Shown here in pieces: positions 1 through 8,257 of a stretch of DNA of 64,000 nt. The stretch is taken from positions 62,001 through 126,000 of the forward strand of contig DASWNP010000059.1 of NCBI GenBank assembly GCA_036399175.1. The letters are read 5' to 3'. Below the pieces are notes generated by a model. That model was not told the DNA's origin. It was given only the letters and a program-made list of their open reading frames with translations, and did no database searches. This stretch comes from DASWNP01 sp036399175. GTDB lineage: Bacteria > Acidobacteriota > Blastocatellia > Pyrinomonadales > Pyrinomonadaceae. Position numbers and translations under genes: made by a program. Every line of letters begins with the position of its first letter. Within the stretch, counting starts at the first letter, position 1.

Positions 1-574
1 GGCGCTCGGCGGGCGGCAAATCGAGCCAGGATAAAATCGCGTCCACCCGCGCGGCGTTCGGCATTTTCTCGTCGTAGCGTTTCCAAAAGGTCGGACGCCG
101 TCCGGCAATCTCTGTCTCTGTGCCGGGGAAGAAAATCGAGCCGGATTTTTGACCCTGCTTTTCGGCCGTCACCCAAATCGGCTCGCCCAGCCACCAGCGC
201 CCGCTCTCCACCTCCGCACGGTTGCCGAGAGTGAAGACGGCTTTAAGCTCCCGGTCGTAGATGCTGTTTTCGACGATTCCGTGATTTTGCGGATAGAGCC
301 CCGTCGCAATCGTGTAATGGTTGGGGTAAGTCTTGGTCGGAAAAGAGGGAATGAGCCAGCGCGCCCTCACGCCTTTGCGCGCCAAAAGGTTGAGGTGCGG
401 AGGCTTATACTTCGTCAGGTAGTCGTAGCGAAAGCCGTCGAGCGAAATCAGAATGACTGTCGGTTTGAGACGCCTGACGGGTTTCACTTCGGCGCAAACC
501 GAAAAGACCGCCCCCAGCAGAAGCAGCACTGCCAGCGAAACGGACTGCGCCTGCCCGACGATTTTTCTTTTCAT
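1..574 (-). CDS. Nucleotide pyrophosphatase/phosphodiesterase family protein (C-terminus cut off)
   Basis: Reverse-strand frame open from the ATG at 574 to the window edge (191 codons). The N-terminus is a signal peptide (MKRKIVGQAQSVSLAVLLLL..., cleavage near FSVCAEV). The mature protein begins PTVILISLDGFRYDYL, then FPTKTYPNHYTIATGLYPQNHGIV. That is the first metal-binding Asp (SLDGFR) and the nucleophile Thr region (PTKTYPNH) of type I phosphodiesterase/nucleotide pyrophosphatases (PF01663, alkaline phosphatase superfamily). Members hydrolyse phosphodiester or pyrophosphate bonds outside the cytoplasm using two zinc ions. An AAGGAG Shine-Dalgarno about 10 nt upstream fixes the start. The remaining metal ligands lie outside the window, so the substrate cannot be judged. 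Confidence 0.88.
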   Translation of the reverse strand, partial: MKRKIVGQAQSVSLAVLLLLGAVFSVCAEVKPVRRLKPTVILISLDGFRYDYLTKYKPPHLNLLARKGVRARWLIPSFPTKTYPNHYTIATGLYPQNHGIVENSIYDRELKAVFTLGNRAEVESGRWWLGEPIWVTAEKQGQKSGSIFFPGTETEIAGRRPTFWKRYDEKMPNAARVDAILSWLDLPPAER

Positions 575-691
575 CCGAGAATTTTCTCCTTTTCCGACGA
601 TTTTTTCACACGCTATTCGCCCGCCTCAAGTTTTCCTCAAGTCGCCTTCGCATAATCGGGACAGTTGAATTTACCCGGACGGAGATTCGAG

Positions 692-1180
692 ATGAAGAGG
701 GTGGCGGCGAGCTTCTGTTTGTTGCTGATTATGGCGTGCGGCGCTTCGGCCAAAGAGTGGCGCGGCATCATGCCGCTTCATTCGACGCGCGTGGACGTGG
801 TGCGCGCCATCGGCGAGCCCGCTTTTCAGGACTACGTCTTCGACGTGGAAGAAGGGCGCGCGACCATCAGATTTTCCGTCCAGCCCTGCGAACAGAGCGT
901 GCTTGATAATTTGACCGCCTGGCGCGTCTCGGGCGATACGGTGCTCGACATCTCGCTCTTTCTGAAGCAGCCCGTCGCCGTCGCGGGGCTGAATCTGACC
1001 GAGGCCGACGGCTACGAGCAGCAGTCGGACGATTCGGGCATCGTCAACTACCGCAACAGGAAAGAAGGCATCATCTACACGGCCGCCGAGGGCGTCGTCT
1101 TCTCAATCACTTACGGCCCCTCGGAGAAGGACGGCCACCTGCGCTGCGAGGGTTCCGAGCCGGGCAGGGAAGCCAGATAG
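692..1180 (+). CDS. Exported small protein of unknown function
   Basis: 162 residues with an N-terminal signal peptide (MKRVAASFCLLLIMACGASAKEW). Cleavage after ASA is likely. The Cys in LIMAC is a weak lipobox candidate. The mature part begins KEWRGIMPLHSTRVDVVRAIG and is mostly beta-rich; I do not recognise a catalytic motif. The start at 692 has GGAG 8 nt upstream; a longer in-frame TTG start at 665 would spoil the signal peptide. It points toward the next gene and ends at a strong bidirectional terminator. Function unknown, envelope location inferred. Confidence 0.75.
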   Translation: MKRVAASFCLLLIMACGASAKEWRGIMPLHSTRVDVVRAIGEPAFQDYVFDVEEGRATIRFSVQPCEQSVLDNLTAWRVSGDTVLDISLFLKQPVAVAGLNLTEADGYEQQSDDSGIVNYRNRKEGIIYTAAEGVVFSITYGPSEKDGHLRCEGSEPGREAR

Positions 1181-1220
1181 CTCGCATTTTAAGAACGACC
1201 GCTCGCGTCAAGCTCGACGC

Positions 1221-1259
1221 AAAACCCGCGCGACTCTGAAACAGGTTCGCGCGGGTTTT
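1221..1259. terminator. Bidirectional intrinsic terminator
   Basis: AAAACCCGCGCGA and its inverted copy TTCGCGCGGGTTTT flank a short loop. The stem carries A on one side and T on the other, so it can stop both the forward gene ending at 1180 and the reverse gene ending at 1314. Confidence 0.85.
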
Positions 1260-1313
1260 CGTTTGCCGCAAAGGCGAAAAAGCTACGGCGGGTGGATTTT
1301 GCCGGGAGGCGTT

Positions 1314-1652
1314 TTAGTAGCGTCTGGCCGAACGGCGACGCTTGCGTATGCCGTAGGTGTAGACGGCAGCGCCGCCGCCTCCGGCCAGCGCGCCGATGGC
1401 CGCGCCCTTCTTGCCTCCGGCCAAGCCCCCAATCAACGCGCCGCCGACCGCGCCTCCGGCGGTCGTCAGCTTGTCTCGATGCTTCTGCCAGAAACTACGC
1501 CCGTGTTTATGTCCGTCGCCGACGCAGCTTCGGTGCGTGTGCGTGACGTTGCCGTGACGGTGTCTCATGTTGCCGCACTGCGCCTGCGCCGCGACGGGCG
1601 CGACGACGACCAGCATGGCCGCCATCAGCAGTGTCGCCATAAATTTCTTCAT
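1314..1652 (-). CDS. Small exported glycine-zipper protein
   Basis: About 112 residues. Signal peptide MKKFMATLLMAAMLVVVAPVAAQAQC, then a His/Cys-rich stretch (CGNMRHRHGNVTHTHRSC, GDGHKHG) that could bind metal. A glycine-zipper segment follows (AGGAVGGALIGGLAGGKKG) of the type that inserts into or crosses membranes, and then a very basic tail (IRKRRRSARRY). GGAG 11 nt before the ATG at 1652 supports that start; an in-frame GTG at 1664 overlaps the ribosome site. Function unknown. Envelope association is inferred from the signal and the zipper. Confidence 0.7.
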   Translation of the reverse strand: MKKFMATLLMAAMLVVVAPVAAQAQCGNMRHRHGNVTHTHRSCVGDGHKHGRSFWQKHRDKLTTAGGAVGGALIGGLAGGKKGAAIGALAGGGGAAVYTYGIRKRRRSARRY

Positions 1653-1700
1653 ACCTTGATTCACTCCTTCGTTGTTGTCTGAAGGGAGAGACCTGAAAAC

Positions 1701-1785
1701 AGAGGTCGGAGGTCAGAGGTCAGTGAAAGAGGCTGTTGAAATCAGTTCTGGTTTTTGACTGACCTTTGGCCTCCTTCCTCTGACC
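1701..1785. repeat. Heptamer hairpin element H1 (AGGTCAG units)
   Basis: Left arm has three tandem 7-bp units (AGGTCGG, AGGTCAG, AGGTCAG); the right arm holds the inverted units (CTGACCT, CCTCTGACC). It lies between two reverse-strand genes, just past the 3' end of the 1795 gene. Confidence 0.8.
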
Positions 1786-1794
1786 GCTTCTTTT

Positions 1795-2334
1795 TCAGCC
1801 TCCGTACTGGCGTTGCGCGATTTTGGCGAGGGCGATGGTGAGAGCGGCGGCTCCGAGAGTTTTGACGGCGGTCGGCTGCCTGGCGTAGAAGTCGCTGACC
1901 CTATCGACGATGGAAGGGTCTTGGTTGGCGGCCTGCTCGGCGATGCGCTGTAAGGCTTCGGGCGAAACCTGTTCGGCCTGTTCGGGAGTTATCTCCTGCT
2001 GCTGCCCGCCGCCGAGCAGTCCCGCCAGCCCCGAGCCGCCGCCGCTTCGGGAGAGCACCTGCGAGACGAGCGTCGGCCCGAGGGTGGAGATGAGCGTGTT
2101 GAGAATGCCCGCGCGCTGCTGACCGCTCGACTGATTGAAGAGCTGCGAGAGCATCTGTCCGAAGGGCGGCGTCTGGTCTGAGCGGAAGGCTGCGGCCAAT
2201 CCGTCGGCGAGAGCCGAGGGCGGGGCGTTCTGCGAAAACCGGTCGAAATCGTCTTCAACCGTGTCGGGCGCTTGATTGGGCTGCGCGCCCTGATACTGCT
2301 GCAATAGACCACCTATTTGATTCATCCAGTCCAT
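1795..2334 (-). CDS. Unrecognised Gln/Gly-rich protein (YidB/DUF937-like composition)
   Basis: 179 residues, no signal peptide. It starts MDWMNQIGGLLQQYQG, has a disordered acidic linker, then helical segments and a Gly-rich patch (SGGGSGLAGLLGGGQQQ). It ends with a helical domain including a hydrophobic stretch (TAVKTLGAAALTIALAK). The composition and the LL..LLGGG pattern recall YidB/DUF937 proteins, but I cannot confirm membership. AGAGGA lies about 15 nt before the start. The internal ATG at 2325 is an alternative start. Its stop is followed directly by hairpin H1. Function unknown. Confidence 0.65.
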   Translation of the reverse strand: MDWMNQIGGLLQQYQGAQPNQAPDTVEDDFDRFSQNAPPSALADGLAAAFRSDQTPPFGQMLSQLFNQSSGQQRAGILNTLISTLGPTLVSQVLSRSGGGSGLAGLLGGGQQQEITPEQAEQVSPEALQRIAEQAANQDPSIVDRVSDFYARQPTAVKTLGAAALTIALAKIAQRQYGG

Positions 2335-2369
2335 AGCTTTTCTGTTCCTCTCTGCCGAATTAGAGAAAT

Positions 2370-2414
2370 CAAAAGCACGCGCGCGACGCCTCCGGGGAGC
2401 ACGGGCGCGTGCTT
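2370..2414 (-). terminator. Intrinsic terminator of the SnoaL-like gene
   Basis: On the reverse strand a 10-bp stem AAGCACGCGC / GCGCGTGCTT with a 22-nt loop is followed by a T-rich tract (TTTTGATTT). It lies 73 nt past the stop at 2487. Confidence 0.7.
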
Positions 2415-2486
2415 CTTCTCATCTGGTGCTAAAGGGGAAAACTCTAAAAGGGGTTGAGAGCAGTTTAGCGCAGTCGCGCCGATTCG

Positions 2487-3287
2487 TTAAGGTCTCGTCG
2501 CGGGTCTGGGCGTAGGCGCGGGCGTCGCGGTTGCGGGCGCTGTCCTCGTCGTTGTCGTCGTAGTCGTGGTCGTGCCGGGCGCGGTCTGCTCGGAGGGCAG
2601 GAGGCGCGAGGGGTCGGGCGCGTCGGGCGAGGTGTGCGTGTGGACGGCCTTCCATTCCGCGCCGACACGGCGGAAGACGAGCGAGAGGCGACCCGTAGCC
2701 GTTTCGGGCGTGTCTCTGTAGGTTTGCGTCTGCGTCCAGAGACAGGTGACGAGCGCCGCCTCCGTGCCGAGCATCTGCACGCGCACGTCGCGGACGGCGA
2801 TTTTGACATCCTTCAGATTCGGGTAGGAGCTTTCGCGGTTGGCACGCACCTGCGCCCAGGACTTCGTGACCGTGCCGTTATTGTTGAAGAGAACGAGCTG
2901 CGGCGAGTTCCAGTAGACGCTCATCACCGAATCGACATCGGCGCGGGTGATGCCGTCGATGAGCGCGTCGAAGGCGGCGCGCACGGCCTGAGCGTTGGCG
3001 GCTTCGGCGGTGCGCGCGGCGCTCGTCGTGCGAGCGGGAGTGCGGCGTGCGCGCGGGGCGGCGGGCGCAGGCGTAGGCGTCTCGTCCTGAGCTTCGCCGG
3101 TCGTGACCGGCTCTCGCTTGGTGGTCGTGTTGGTGGTGGTCGTCGTGGTCGAAGAGTTGGTCTGCGTGTTCGGCGCCGTCTGACGCGAGCGCGTTGTCGT
3201 CGTGCTGGTGTTGGCGTTCTGCGCGAAAGCCGAAGCGGCGGCGACGACGAGAGCGATTGAGAGCAGCGCGAAAGATTTTTTAAGCAT
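2487..3287 (-). CDS. Exported SnoaL/NTF2-like (DUF4440-type) protein with Thr-rich linkers
   Basis: 266 residues. Signal peptide MLKKSFALLSIALVVAAASAFAQ, then about 75 residues of Thr/Pro/Ala-rich low complexity. The folded core at about residues 95-225 (VRAAFDALIDGITRADVDSV ... SPQLVLFNNNGT ... GRLSLVFRRVGAEWKAVHTH) matches the cone-shaped NTF2-like fold of DUF4440/SnoaL proteins. A Thr/Pro tail ends the protein. The family includes isomerases and many orphan binding proteins; no catalytic set is evident. AAGGGG lies 10 nt before the ATG. The two Thr-rich tails look like secreted flexible linkers. Confidence 0.75.
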   Translation of the reverse strand: MLKKSFALLSIALVVAAASAFAQNANTSTTTTRSRQTAPNTQTNSSTTTTTTNTTTKREPVTTGEAQDETPTPAPAAPRARRTPARTTSAARTAEAANAQAVRAAFDALIDGITRADVDSVMSVYWNSPQLVLFNNNGTVTKSWAQVRANRESSYPNLKDVKIAVRDVRVQMLGTEAALVTCLWTQTQTYRDTPETATGRLSLVFRRVGAEWKAVHTHTSPDAPDPSRLLPSEQTAPGTTTTTTTTTRTAPATATPAPTPRPATRP

Positions 3288-3379
3288 CTGAAAATTTCCC
3301 CTTCTGGTCTTTCAAGTGAACGGCGCGCGTCCGGCTTTGCTTTCTTAAAGCCCGCGCCGGTCTCGTCTGCGATAGGATT

Positions 3380-4939
3380 TTAGATGAGACGCGCGGCGTC
3401 GCGCAGCCTTTTGGCCGAGCGTTCGCGCCCGATGGTCTCGTAGATTTCAAACATCGAAGGGCCGACCGATTGCCCCGTCAGCGCCGTGCGCGAAGCGTTG
3501 ATGAGAAGTCCGTCTTTGACGCCCGCTTCAGAAGCGAAAGCACGCAGAGCAGCCTCGCTCGTCTCGGCCGTGAAGGGCTCGACACGCTCCATCCGCTCGC
3601 CGAGCGCGGGCAGAAGCTCTTTGAGTCGCGGGTCTTTGCGAAGATTCTTCGACACCGCCGTCTCGTCGAACGCGAACTCGTCGGCGAAGTATGCCCGACC
3701 CTGCTCGGAGAAATCCTTGAGCGTGCGGAAACGCTCGCGGATGAGATTCACAGTCTTCTCAAACCACGCGCGCTCGCGCGATTCATATTCATCACGCCAA
3801 AGCCTGCTCGCTTCCAACTCGGCGCGCACCATCGGCAGAAGCTCTTCGAGCGGCATCGTGCGGATGTATTCGGCGTTCATCCAGAGCAGCTTGTCGTCCG
3901 TCCAACGCTTAGGATTGTTTGCATCAAAATTAAAAATCGCGTTGCTGCGATGAATGCGTTCAAGTGAGAAGTTTCTGACCATCTCGTCTAACGTCATTAA
4001 TTCGCCGACGCGTTCGTCTATCGAAACCTTACCACCGTCAAGCGTCGCATCTGCGGCGAATTGGACACCTGTGGGTGCCCAGCCGAGCAGGGCTAGAAAA
4101 TTGCAAAATGCGGCGGGAATAAAACCCCTGTCACGGTAAGTCGTCAGGGAGACGATTTCGCCGTGAATCCTTTTCGACAGCTTCTTTCCACCGGGCGCGA
4201 GGATGAGCGGCAAGTGCGCGAAACGCGGGACGGGTGCGCCGAGAGCTTCGTAGATGAGAATCTGCTTGTGCGTGTTCGTCAGGTGATCCTGACCGCGAAT
4301 CACGTCGGTAATTCTCATGTCGATGTCATCGACGACGACCGAGAGATTGTAGAGCGGATGCGCGCCTTCGCTTCTGAGGAGCACGAGGTCTTCAATCTCG
4401 GAGTAGTCGCGCTCCTGCGTGCCATAGACGGCATCCTCGAATCGTGAGCTACCCTCGCGCGCAACCTTCAGGCGCACGGCGAAGGGCTCGCCCGCCTCTG
4501 CGCGGCGGTGTGATTCCTCCGGCGACAAATCGCGGAAGGGGTTGCTGCGATGGTCTGCGCCTTCCGCCGCGCCGCGCCGCGCTCGCTCGGCTATCTCCTC
4601 TTTGACGCCCTTGTCTGTGGCGCGTTCTTCCTTCGGCGTGAAGTCGCGGTAAGCCTTGCCCTCTTCCAAGAGACGCAGGGCGGCAGCGCGATGCTTGTCG
4701 GCGTTGGCCGACTGAAAGACTATCTCCTCGTCGTAGTCGGCGATGCCGAGCCACTGGAGACCTTCGATAATGGAGCGCGTCGATGCTTCCGTCGAACGCT
4801 CGCGGTCTGTGTCTTCGATGCGGAGCAGGAATTTGCCGCCCGTGCGGCGCGCGTAGAGCCAGTTGAAGAGCGCGGTGCGCGCCGCGCCGATGTGCAGGTA
4901 GCCGGTCGGAGAAGGTGCGAAACGGACGCGAACAGACAT
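3380..4939 (-). CDS. gltX: Glutamyl-tRNA synthetase
   Basis: 519 residues, normal length for a bacterial class I GluRS. It charges tRNA-Glu (and possibly tRNA-Gln) with glutamate in the cytoplasm. The ATP-binding HIGH motif is at residues 16-19 (HIGA, within PSPTGYLHIGAARTALFNW), with LLRIEDTDRERS following. The second signature is KLSKRIHG near residue 255. The C-terminal helical anticodon-binding region is present. The start MSVRVRFAPSPTG is canonical. It lies 98 nt downstream of tRNA-Ser on the same strand with hairpin H2 between. A weak GC-rich inverted repeat at about 3321-3360 follows the gene but lacks a T tract. Confidence 0.97.
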   Translation of the reverse strand: MSVRVRFAPSPTGYLHIGAARTALFNWLYARRTGGKFLLRIEDTDRERSTEASTRSIIEGLQWLGIADYDEEIVFQSANADKHRAAALRLLEEGKAYRDFTPKEERATDKGVKEEIAERARRGAAEGADHRSNPFRDLSPEESHRRAEAGEPFAVRLKVAREGSSRFEDAVYGTQERDYSEIEDLVLLRSEGAHPLYNLSVVVDDIDMRITDVIRGQDHLTNTHKQILIYEALGAPVPRFAHLPLILAPGGKKLSKRIHGEIVSLTTYRDRGFIPAAFCNFLALLGWAPTGVQFAADATLDGGKVSIDERVGELMTLDEMVRNFSLERIHRSNAIFNFDANNPKRWTDDKLLWMNAEYIRTMPLEELLPMVRAELEASRLWRDEYESRERAWFEKTVNLIRERFRTLKDFSEQGRAYFADEFAFDETAVSKNLRKDPRLKELLPALGERMERVEPFTAETSEAALRAFASEAGVKDGLLINASRTALTGQSVGPSMFEIYETIGRERSAKRLRDAARLI

Positions 4940-4949
4940 AATGCCTCAA

Positions 4950-5029
4950 ACGATGAACGCGGAACGATGAACGCGGAATGAAAGACAGAGGCTTTCAATT
5001 CATCGTTCCGCGTTCCGCGTTCCGCGTTG
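4950..5029. repeat. Heptamer hairpin element H2 (CGATGAA/CGCGGAA units)
   Basis: The left arm alternates CGATGAA and CGCGGAA twice; the right arm has tandem TTCCGCG units. It fills the space between tRNA-Ser and gltX. It is a sequence variant of the AATGATG/AATGCGG family in H3, H14 and H18. Confidence 0.8.
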
Positions 5030-5037
5030 GATTTTAC

Positions 5038-5128
5038 TGGCGGAGATGGCAGGATTCGAACCTGCGATAGGCTTTTGACCTATAACGGTTTAGCAAACCG
5101 CCGCCTTCAGCCACTCGGCCACATCTCC
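5038..5128 (-). tRNA. tRNA-Ser(GCU)
   Basis: The reverse complement folds as a class II tRNA. The acceptor GGAGATG pairs with CATCTCC, the discriminator is G and CCA is encoded. It has a D-arm GCCGAGTGG, anticodon stem-loop GGTTTGCTAAACC with anticodon GCT, a long variable arm (TATAGGTCAAAAGCCTATC) and T-arm GGTTCGAATCC. The long variable arm and GCU anticodon make it the serine tRNA for AGC/AGU codons. Confidence 0.96.
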
Positions 5129-5192
5129 GCGAAGGCTGCGAGACGAAGAGGGATTTTCCGGTTTCAAGGGTGCGTTTGTCAAGGCAACTGTT

Positions 5193-5226
5193 AAGGCGAC
5201 GCAAACACGAGCGTTCGCGTCGCCTT
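5193..5226 (-). terminator. Hairpin terminator after the S41 protease gene
   Basis: A perfect 10-bp stem AAGGCGACGC / GCGTCGCCTT with a 14-nt loop lies 38 nt beyond the stop of the protease gene. The following tract (TTAACAG) is only weakly T-rich. Confidence 0.6.
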
Positions 5227-5263
5227 CCGGTTGGAACTGTTTTGGTGTGCGCCTTTCGACGAA

Positions 5264-7027
5264 CTAGGGGTTACGCGATTCTCTGGCGGCCTGCGCGAGT
5301 CGGGCTTGCTGCGCAAGCTCGCGTGCGCGGGGCAGCAGGTCGATGGCGCGTGCGATTTGCGGGTCGTCGATGTTGAAGACTTGCAGCGCCGTCGTCATGC
5401 CGTAGGCGGCAGTGACGAGTTCGTAACGCAGTTGGCGTTCGATGTAGGCGCGCTCGCGTTCGAGCTGCGCGGCTGAGAACTTGTAGCCGGGCTTCGAGGC
5501 GACGAACTCCTTGAACGTCTTGAAGAGCCCTTCGGTGATGGGGAAGTCGGACGCCCGGAGGTCGTGGCCGTATTCAATCGGGCGCTGCACGCTGTAGGTC
5601 TCGAAGCCTTTGACGCGACCCGTAATCAGCTCGATGGCGAAGGCGAAGACCGGCTCGCTCATGCGCTGCTGCGCGGGCGAAATCAGGCTCGGCTTGACTA
5701 TCTCGTCGGGCAGGATGCCGCCGCCCCCATAGACGACGCGCCCCATGTCCGTGCGGCTCTCGGGGCCGGTCGGGCGCGCGGGCGCTTTCTGCTGCTCGGT
5801 GCGACCGCCGCCTGCTCCGCCCTGCGTGTAGTAATCGTAGAGCCCGCTCTCGGAGTAGTCGCGCTGAATGAGCCGACCCGAGGGCGTGTAGTACTTGGCG
5901 ATGGTGAGCAGGAGCGCCGAGCCGTAGTCGAGGTCGAAGGGAAGCTGGACGAGACCCTTGCCGAAGCTGGTTTCGCCGACGATGAGAGCGCGGTCGTGGT
6001 CTTGCAAAGCACCCGCGACGATTTCAGAAGCCGAGGCCGTGCCGCGATTGACGAGGACGACGAGCGGCGTCATGTCGGGCATGTCGTTTTCGGCGACGTA
6101 GGACTGAGAGCTGCCGCGTATGCGCCCCTTCTGCGTCAGAATAAGCTGGCCGCTCTGAAGAAAAGTGTTCGCCACGCGCACGGCTTGCGTGAGCAGTCCG
6201 CCGCCGTTGCCGCGAAGGTCGAGGATGAGCTGCGTCATGCCTTTGCCGTGAAGGCGCTCAAGGGCGTTGCGAAACTCTTCGGCGGTCGTCGTGTTGAAGC
6301 CGCCTGTGAGCGCGATGTAGCCGACGCCGGGGCGAATCATGTATGCCTCGGGGATGGAAGGCTGCGGCACGGCGTCGCGGGTTATCTCGACGGTTTCAAC
6401 CGCGCCGGTCGCCGCGCGCTCAAGCTTGACCTTGACGCTTGAGCCGCGCGGCCCCCGAAGGTGCTCGCGGACTTCGTAGAAGGGCTTGCCCTTCATCGAC
6501 TCGCCGTTGACCTCGATGATGCGGTCGCCGTAGCGCAAGCCCGCGCGAGCCGCCGGAGAGTTCTGGAAGGTGGCGCGAAAGTGTGTGTCGAGACTGTCGG
6601 CGTAGCGCAAATCTTCGATGAGCGCGCCGATGCCGAAATACTGCGAGCGCTGCTCGGTGAGAAACTCCTCGAAGGCCGCGCGGTCGAAGTAGTTCGAGTG
6701 CGGGTCGAGGGAGCGCAGCATGCCGTTAATCGACGACTTGTAGATGTTGTTGTAGTCGAGCTGCTTGCCGTCGGCGTGATTCTCCTGAATGACGGTGAGC
6801 GCCTCCGCGAAGTCGCCGCCGACGTTCGTCGCGGCCTCGCTGCTTCTTCCCGTCGAGCGTTCGCGCCCCGCGCGGGAAGGAGCTATAGGCGTCGTCGTCG
6901 TGCGCTCCGGCGCGGTGCCCGGCACAGGCACCTTGGAGGAACGCCCCTGTTGTGCGAAAACCAAAGCCGGGGAAGCCAGAGCGACTGCCAGCGACCAGCT
7001 CAAGACGAATGAAAGTCTATTTCTCAT
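5264..7027 (-). CDS. C-terminal processing protease, S41 (CtpA) family
   Basis: 587 residues. Signal peptide MRNRLSFVLSWSLAVALASPALVFAQ, then a Thr/Pro/Arg-rich linker. The PDZ domain is at about 125-210 (GIGALIED..., AGLRYGDRIIEVNGES). The S41 core at about 225-400 has DLRGNGGGLL, the catalytic Ser332 in GTASASEIVAG and the general base Lys357 in GETSFGKGLVQ. The 25-residue spacing equals that of Prc/CtpA enzymes. An additional C-terminal helical domain of about 150 residues follows. These periplasmic proteases trim the C-termini of envelope proteins with unfolded tails. A likely sigma-70 promoter lies at 7065-7094. Divergent from the metallophosphoesterase gene. Confidence 0.93.
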   Translation of the reverse strand: MRNRLSFVLSWSLAVALASPALVFAQQGRSSKVPVPGTAPERTTTTPIAPSRAGRERSTGRSSEAATNVGGDFAEALTVIQENHADGKQLDYNNIYKSSINGMLRSLDPHSNYFDRAAFEEFLTEQRSQYFGIGALIEDLRYADSLDTHFRATFQNSPAARAGLRYGDRIIEVNGESMKGKPFYEVREHLRGPRGSSVKVKLERAATGAVETVEITRDAVPQPSIPEAYMIRPGVGYIALTGGFNTTTAEEFRNALERLHGKGMTQLILDLRGNGGGLLTQAVRVANTFLQSGQLILTQKGRIRGSSQSYVAENDMPDMTPLVVLVNRGTASASEIVAGALQDHDRALIVGETSFGKGLVQLPFDLDYGSALLLTIAKYYTPSGRLIQRDYSESGLYDYYTQGGAGGGRTEQQKAPARPTGPESRTDMGRVVYGGGGILPDEIVKPSLISPAQQRMSEPVFAFAIELITGRVKGFETYSVQRPIEYGHDLRASDFPITEGLFKTFKEFVASKPGYKFSAAQLERERAYIERQLRYELVTAAYGMTTALQVFNIDDPQIARAIDLLPRARELAQQARLAQAARESRNP

Positions 7028-7064
7028 GCTGCATTCTTCCTTAAATACCCGAAGAGTCCCGACG

Positions 7065-7094
7065 AGTTTAGAACGGCTGCGACCCGCTTGACAA
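7065..7094 (-). promoter_or_regulatory. Candidate sigma-70 promoter for the S41 protease
   Basis: Reverse strand: TTGTCA (7089-7094), 18-nt spacer, TAAACT (7065-7070). Its expected start site gives a leader of about 30 nt. Judged by eye only. Confidence 0.45.
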
Positions 7095-7195
7095 CTTTTA
7101 CCCGTTGGAATTTACGAAACACCCCTCACCCGGGTTCTGACTGAGATGTCGCCGTCCAGTTTCGGGATGTATTCGCGCCGGTAAAAACGGACTCA

Positions 7196-7346
7196 AACAG
7201 GGATGGACAGGACGGAAAAGAAATGATGAATGCGGAATGATGAATGCGGAATGAAAACCAAAAAGCTTTTGTCTTTCATTCCGCATTCATCATTCATCAT
7301 TCCGCATTTGTCTTTCATCCTGTCTATCCCTGTTAATTTCTTTTCC
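7196..7346. repeat. Heptamer hairpin element H3 with outer arms
   Basis: Inner arms are tandem AATGATG/AATGCGG heptamers and their inverse (CATTCCG, CATTCAT). Outside them is a second inverted pair, AACAGGGATGGACAGGA (7196-7212) and TCCTGTCTATCCCTGTT (7318-7334). It occupies the divergent intergenic space between the protease and metallophosphoesterase genes; apart from it and the promoter I see nothing in 7028-7396. Confidence 0.82.
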
Positions 7347-7396
7347 TCAGTCTCTAAGCTCTTCTCAGTCGTGCCGATGGTAGAATCGAGGCCGCG

Positions 7397-8257
7397 ATGT
7401 CGAAGCCCGGTCTCAACAGACGCCAGTTTCTCAGGGGGCTCGCCGCCGCAGGGCTCGGCTCTGTGGCGGCTGTCAGCGGCTACGCCAGTCTCTTCGAGCC
7501 ATACAGCTACGAGCTGACCGAAACCGACATCTACATACGCGACCTGCCCGCCGCCTTCGAGAACTTTCGCATCGCGCACGTGACGGACGTGCATCACAGC
7601 CGCATCGTCTCTCTGGCGGAGGTGCGGCGCGTCGTCGAGCTAACGCGCGCGGCGAAGCCCGACCTGATTGCGCTGACGGGCGATTACAGCACCTCGCGCC
7701 GACGATATATCGAGCCCTGCGCCGAGGCGCTCAGCGCGCTCGAAGCGCCCGAAGGCGTCTGGGCTGTGCTCGGCAATCACGACCATTACAACGACGCACA
7801 CCTCACCGCGCGCGCCCTCAAACGCGCGCGCATCAACCTTATCGACAACGCCAATACGCGCATCCGTCGCGGCGGCGACACGCTCCAACTCGCAGGCATC
7901 GGCGATTGGTCTTGGGCTGACAGCGACTGGGAGCGCACACTGCGCGGAATCGACCGCCAACGCCCCTCCGTCCTGCTCTCGCACGAGCCCATCGTCCTCG
8001 ACATGCCCGAGACGCGCGGCCTCTCGCTCGTCCTCAGCGGCCACACGCACGGCGGCCAAATCTACCTCCCCCTCATCGGCTCGCCCCTCGCCCGCTACTG
8101 GCGCGACCTGCGCTACCTGCGCGGCCTCTACCGACGCGACGAAACCCAGCTCTACGTCTCGCGCGGCACAGGCATGATTGGCCTCCCCATCCGCCTCGGC
8201 GCTCCCCCCGAAATCGCCATCCTCAAATTGAAAAAAGCAGTGACGAGTGACAAGTGA
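7397..8257 (+). CDS. Tat-exported calcineurin-like metallophosphoesterase (YaeI-like)
   Basis: 286 residues. A twin-arginine signal (NRRQFLRGLAAAGLGSVAAV) at residues 7-26 is followed by a soluble phosphoesterase. The metal-binding blocks are all present: HVTDVHHS, LTGDYS, LGNHDHYND, LSHEP and LSGHTHGGQ. Closest in layout are YaeI-type enzymes acting on phosphodiesters such as UDP-2,3-diacylglucosamine; the substrate here is not shown. TAGAAT lies 10 nt before the ATG and no Shine-Dalgarno is seen, so the transcript may be leaderless. The last residues AVTSDK and the stop are encoded by hairpin H4, the same tail as the convergent ArsR. Confidence 0.9.
   Translation: MSKPGLNRRQFLRGLAAAGLGSVAAVSGYASLFEPYSYELTETDIYIRDLPAAFENFRIAHVTDVHHSRIVSLAEVRRVVELTRAAKPDLIALTGDYSTSRRRYIEPCAEALSALEAPEGVWAVLGNHDHYNDAHLTARALKRARINLIDNANTRIRRGGDTLQLAGIGDWSWADSDWERTLRGIDRQRPSVLLSHEPIVLDMPETRGLSLVLSGHTHGGQIYLPLIGSPLARYWRDLRYLRGLYRRDETQLYVSRGTGMIGLPIRLGAPPEIAILKLKKAVTSDK

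Noticed and set aside
149..655. 168-codon forward frame at the window start
   Set aside because: It is the shadow of the reverse phosphodiesterase gene, which has a signal peptide and metal-site motifs.
3321..3360. Terminator after gltX
   Set aside because: The inverted repeat is imperfect and lacks a T tract, so it is only mentioned in the gltX entry.
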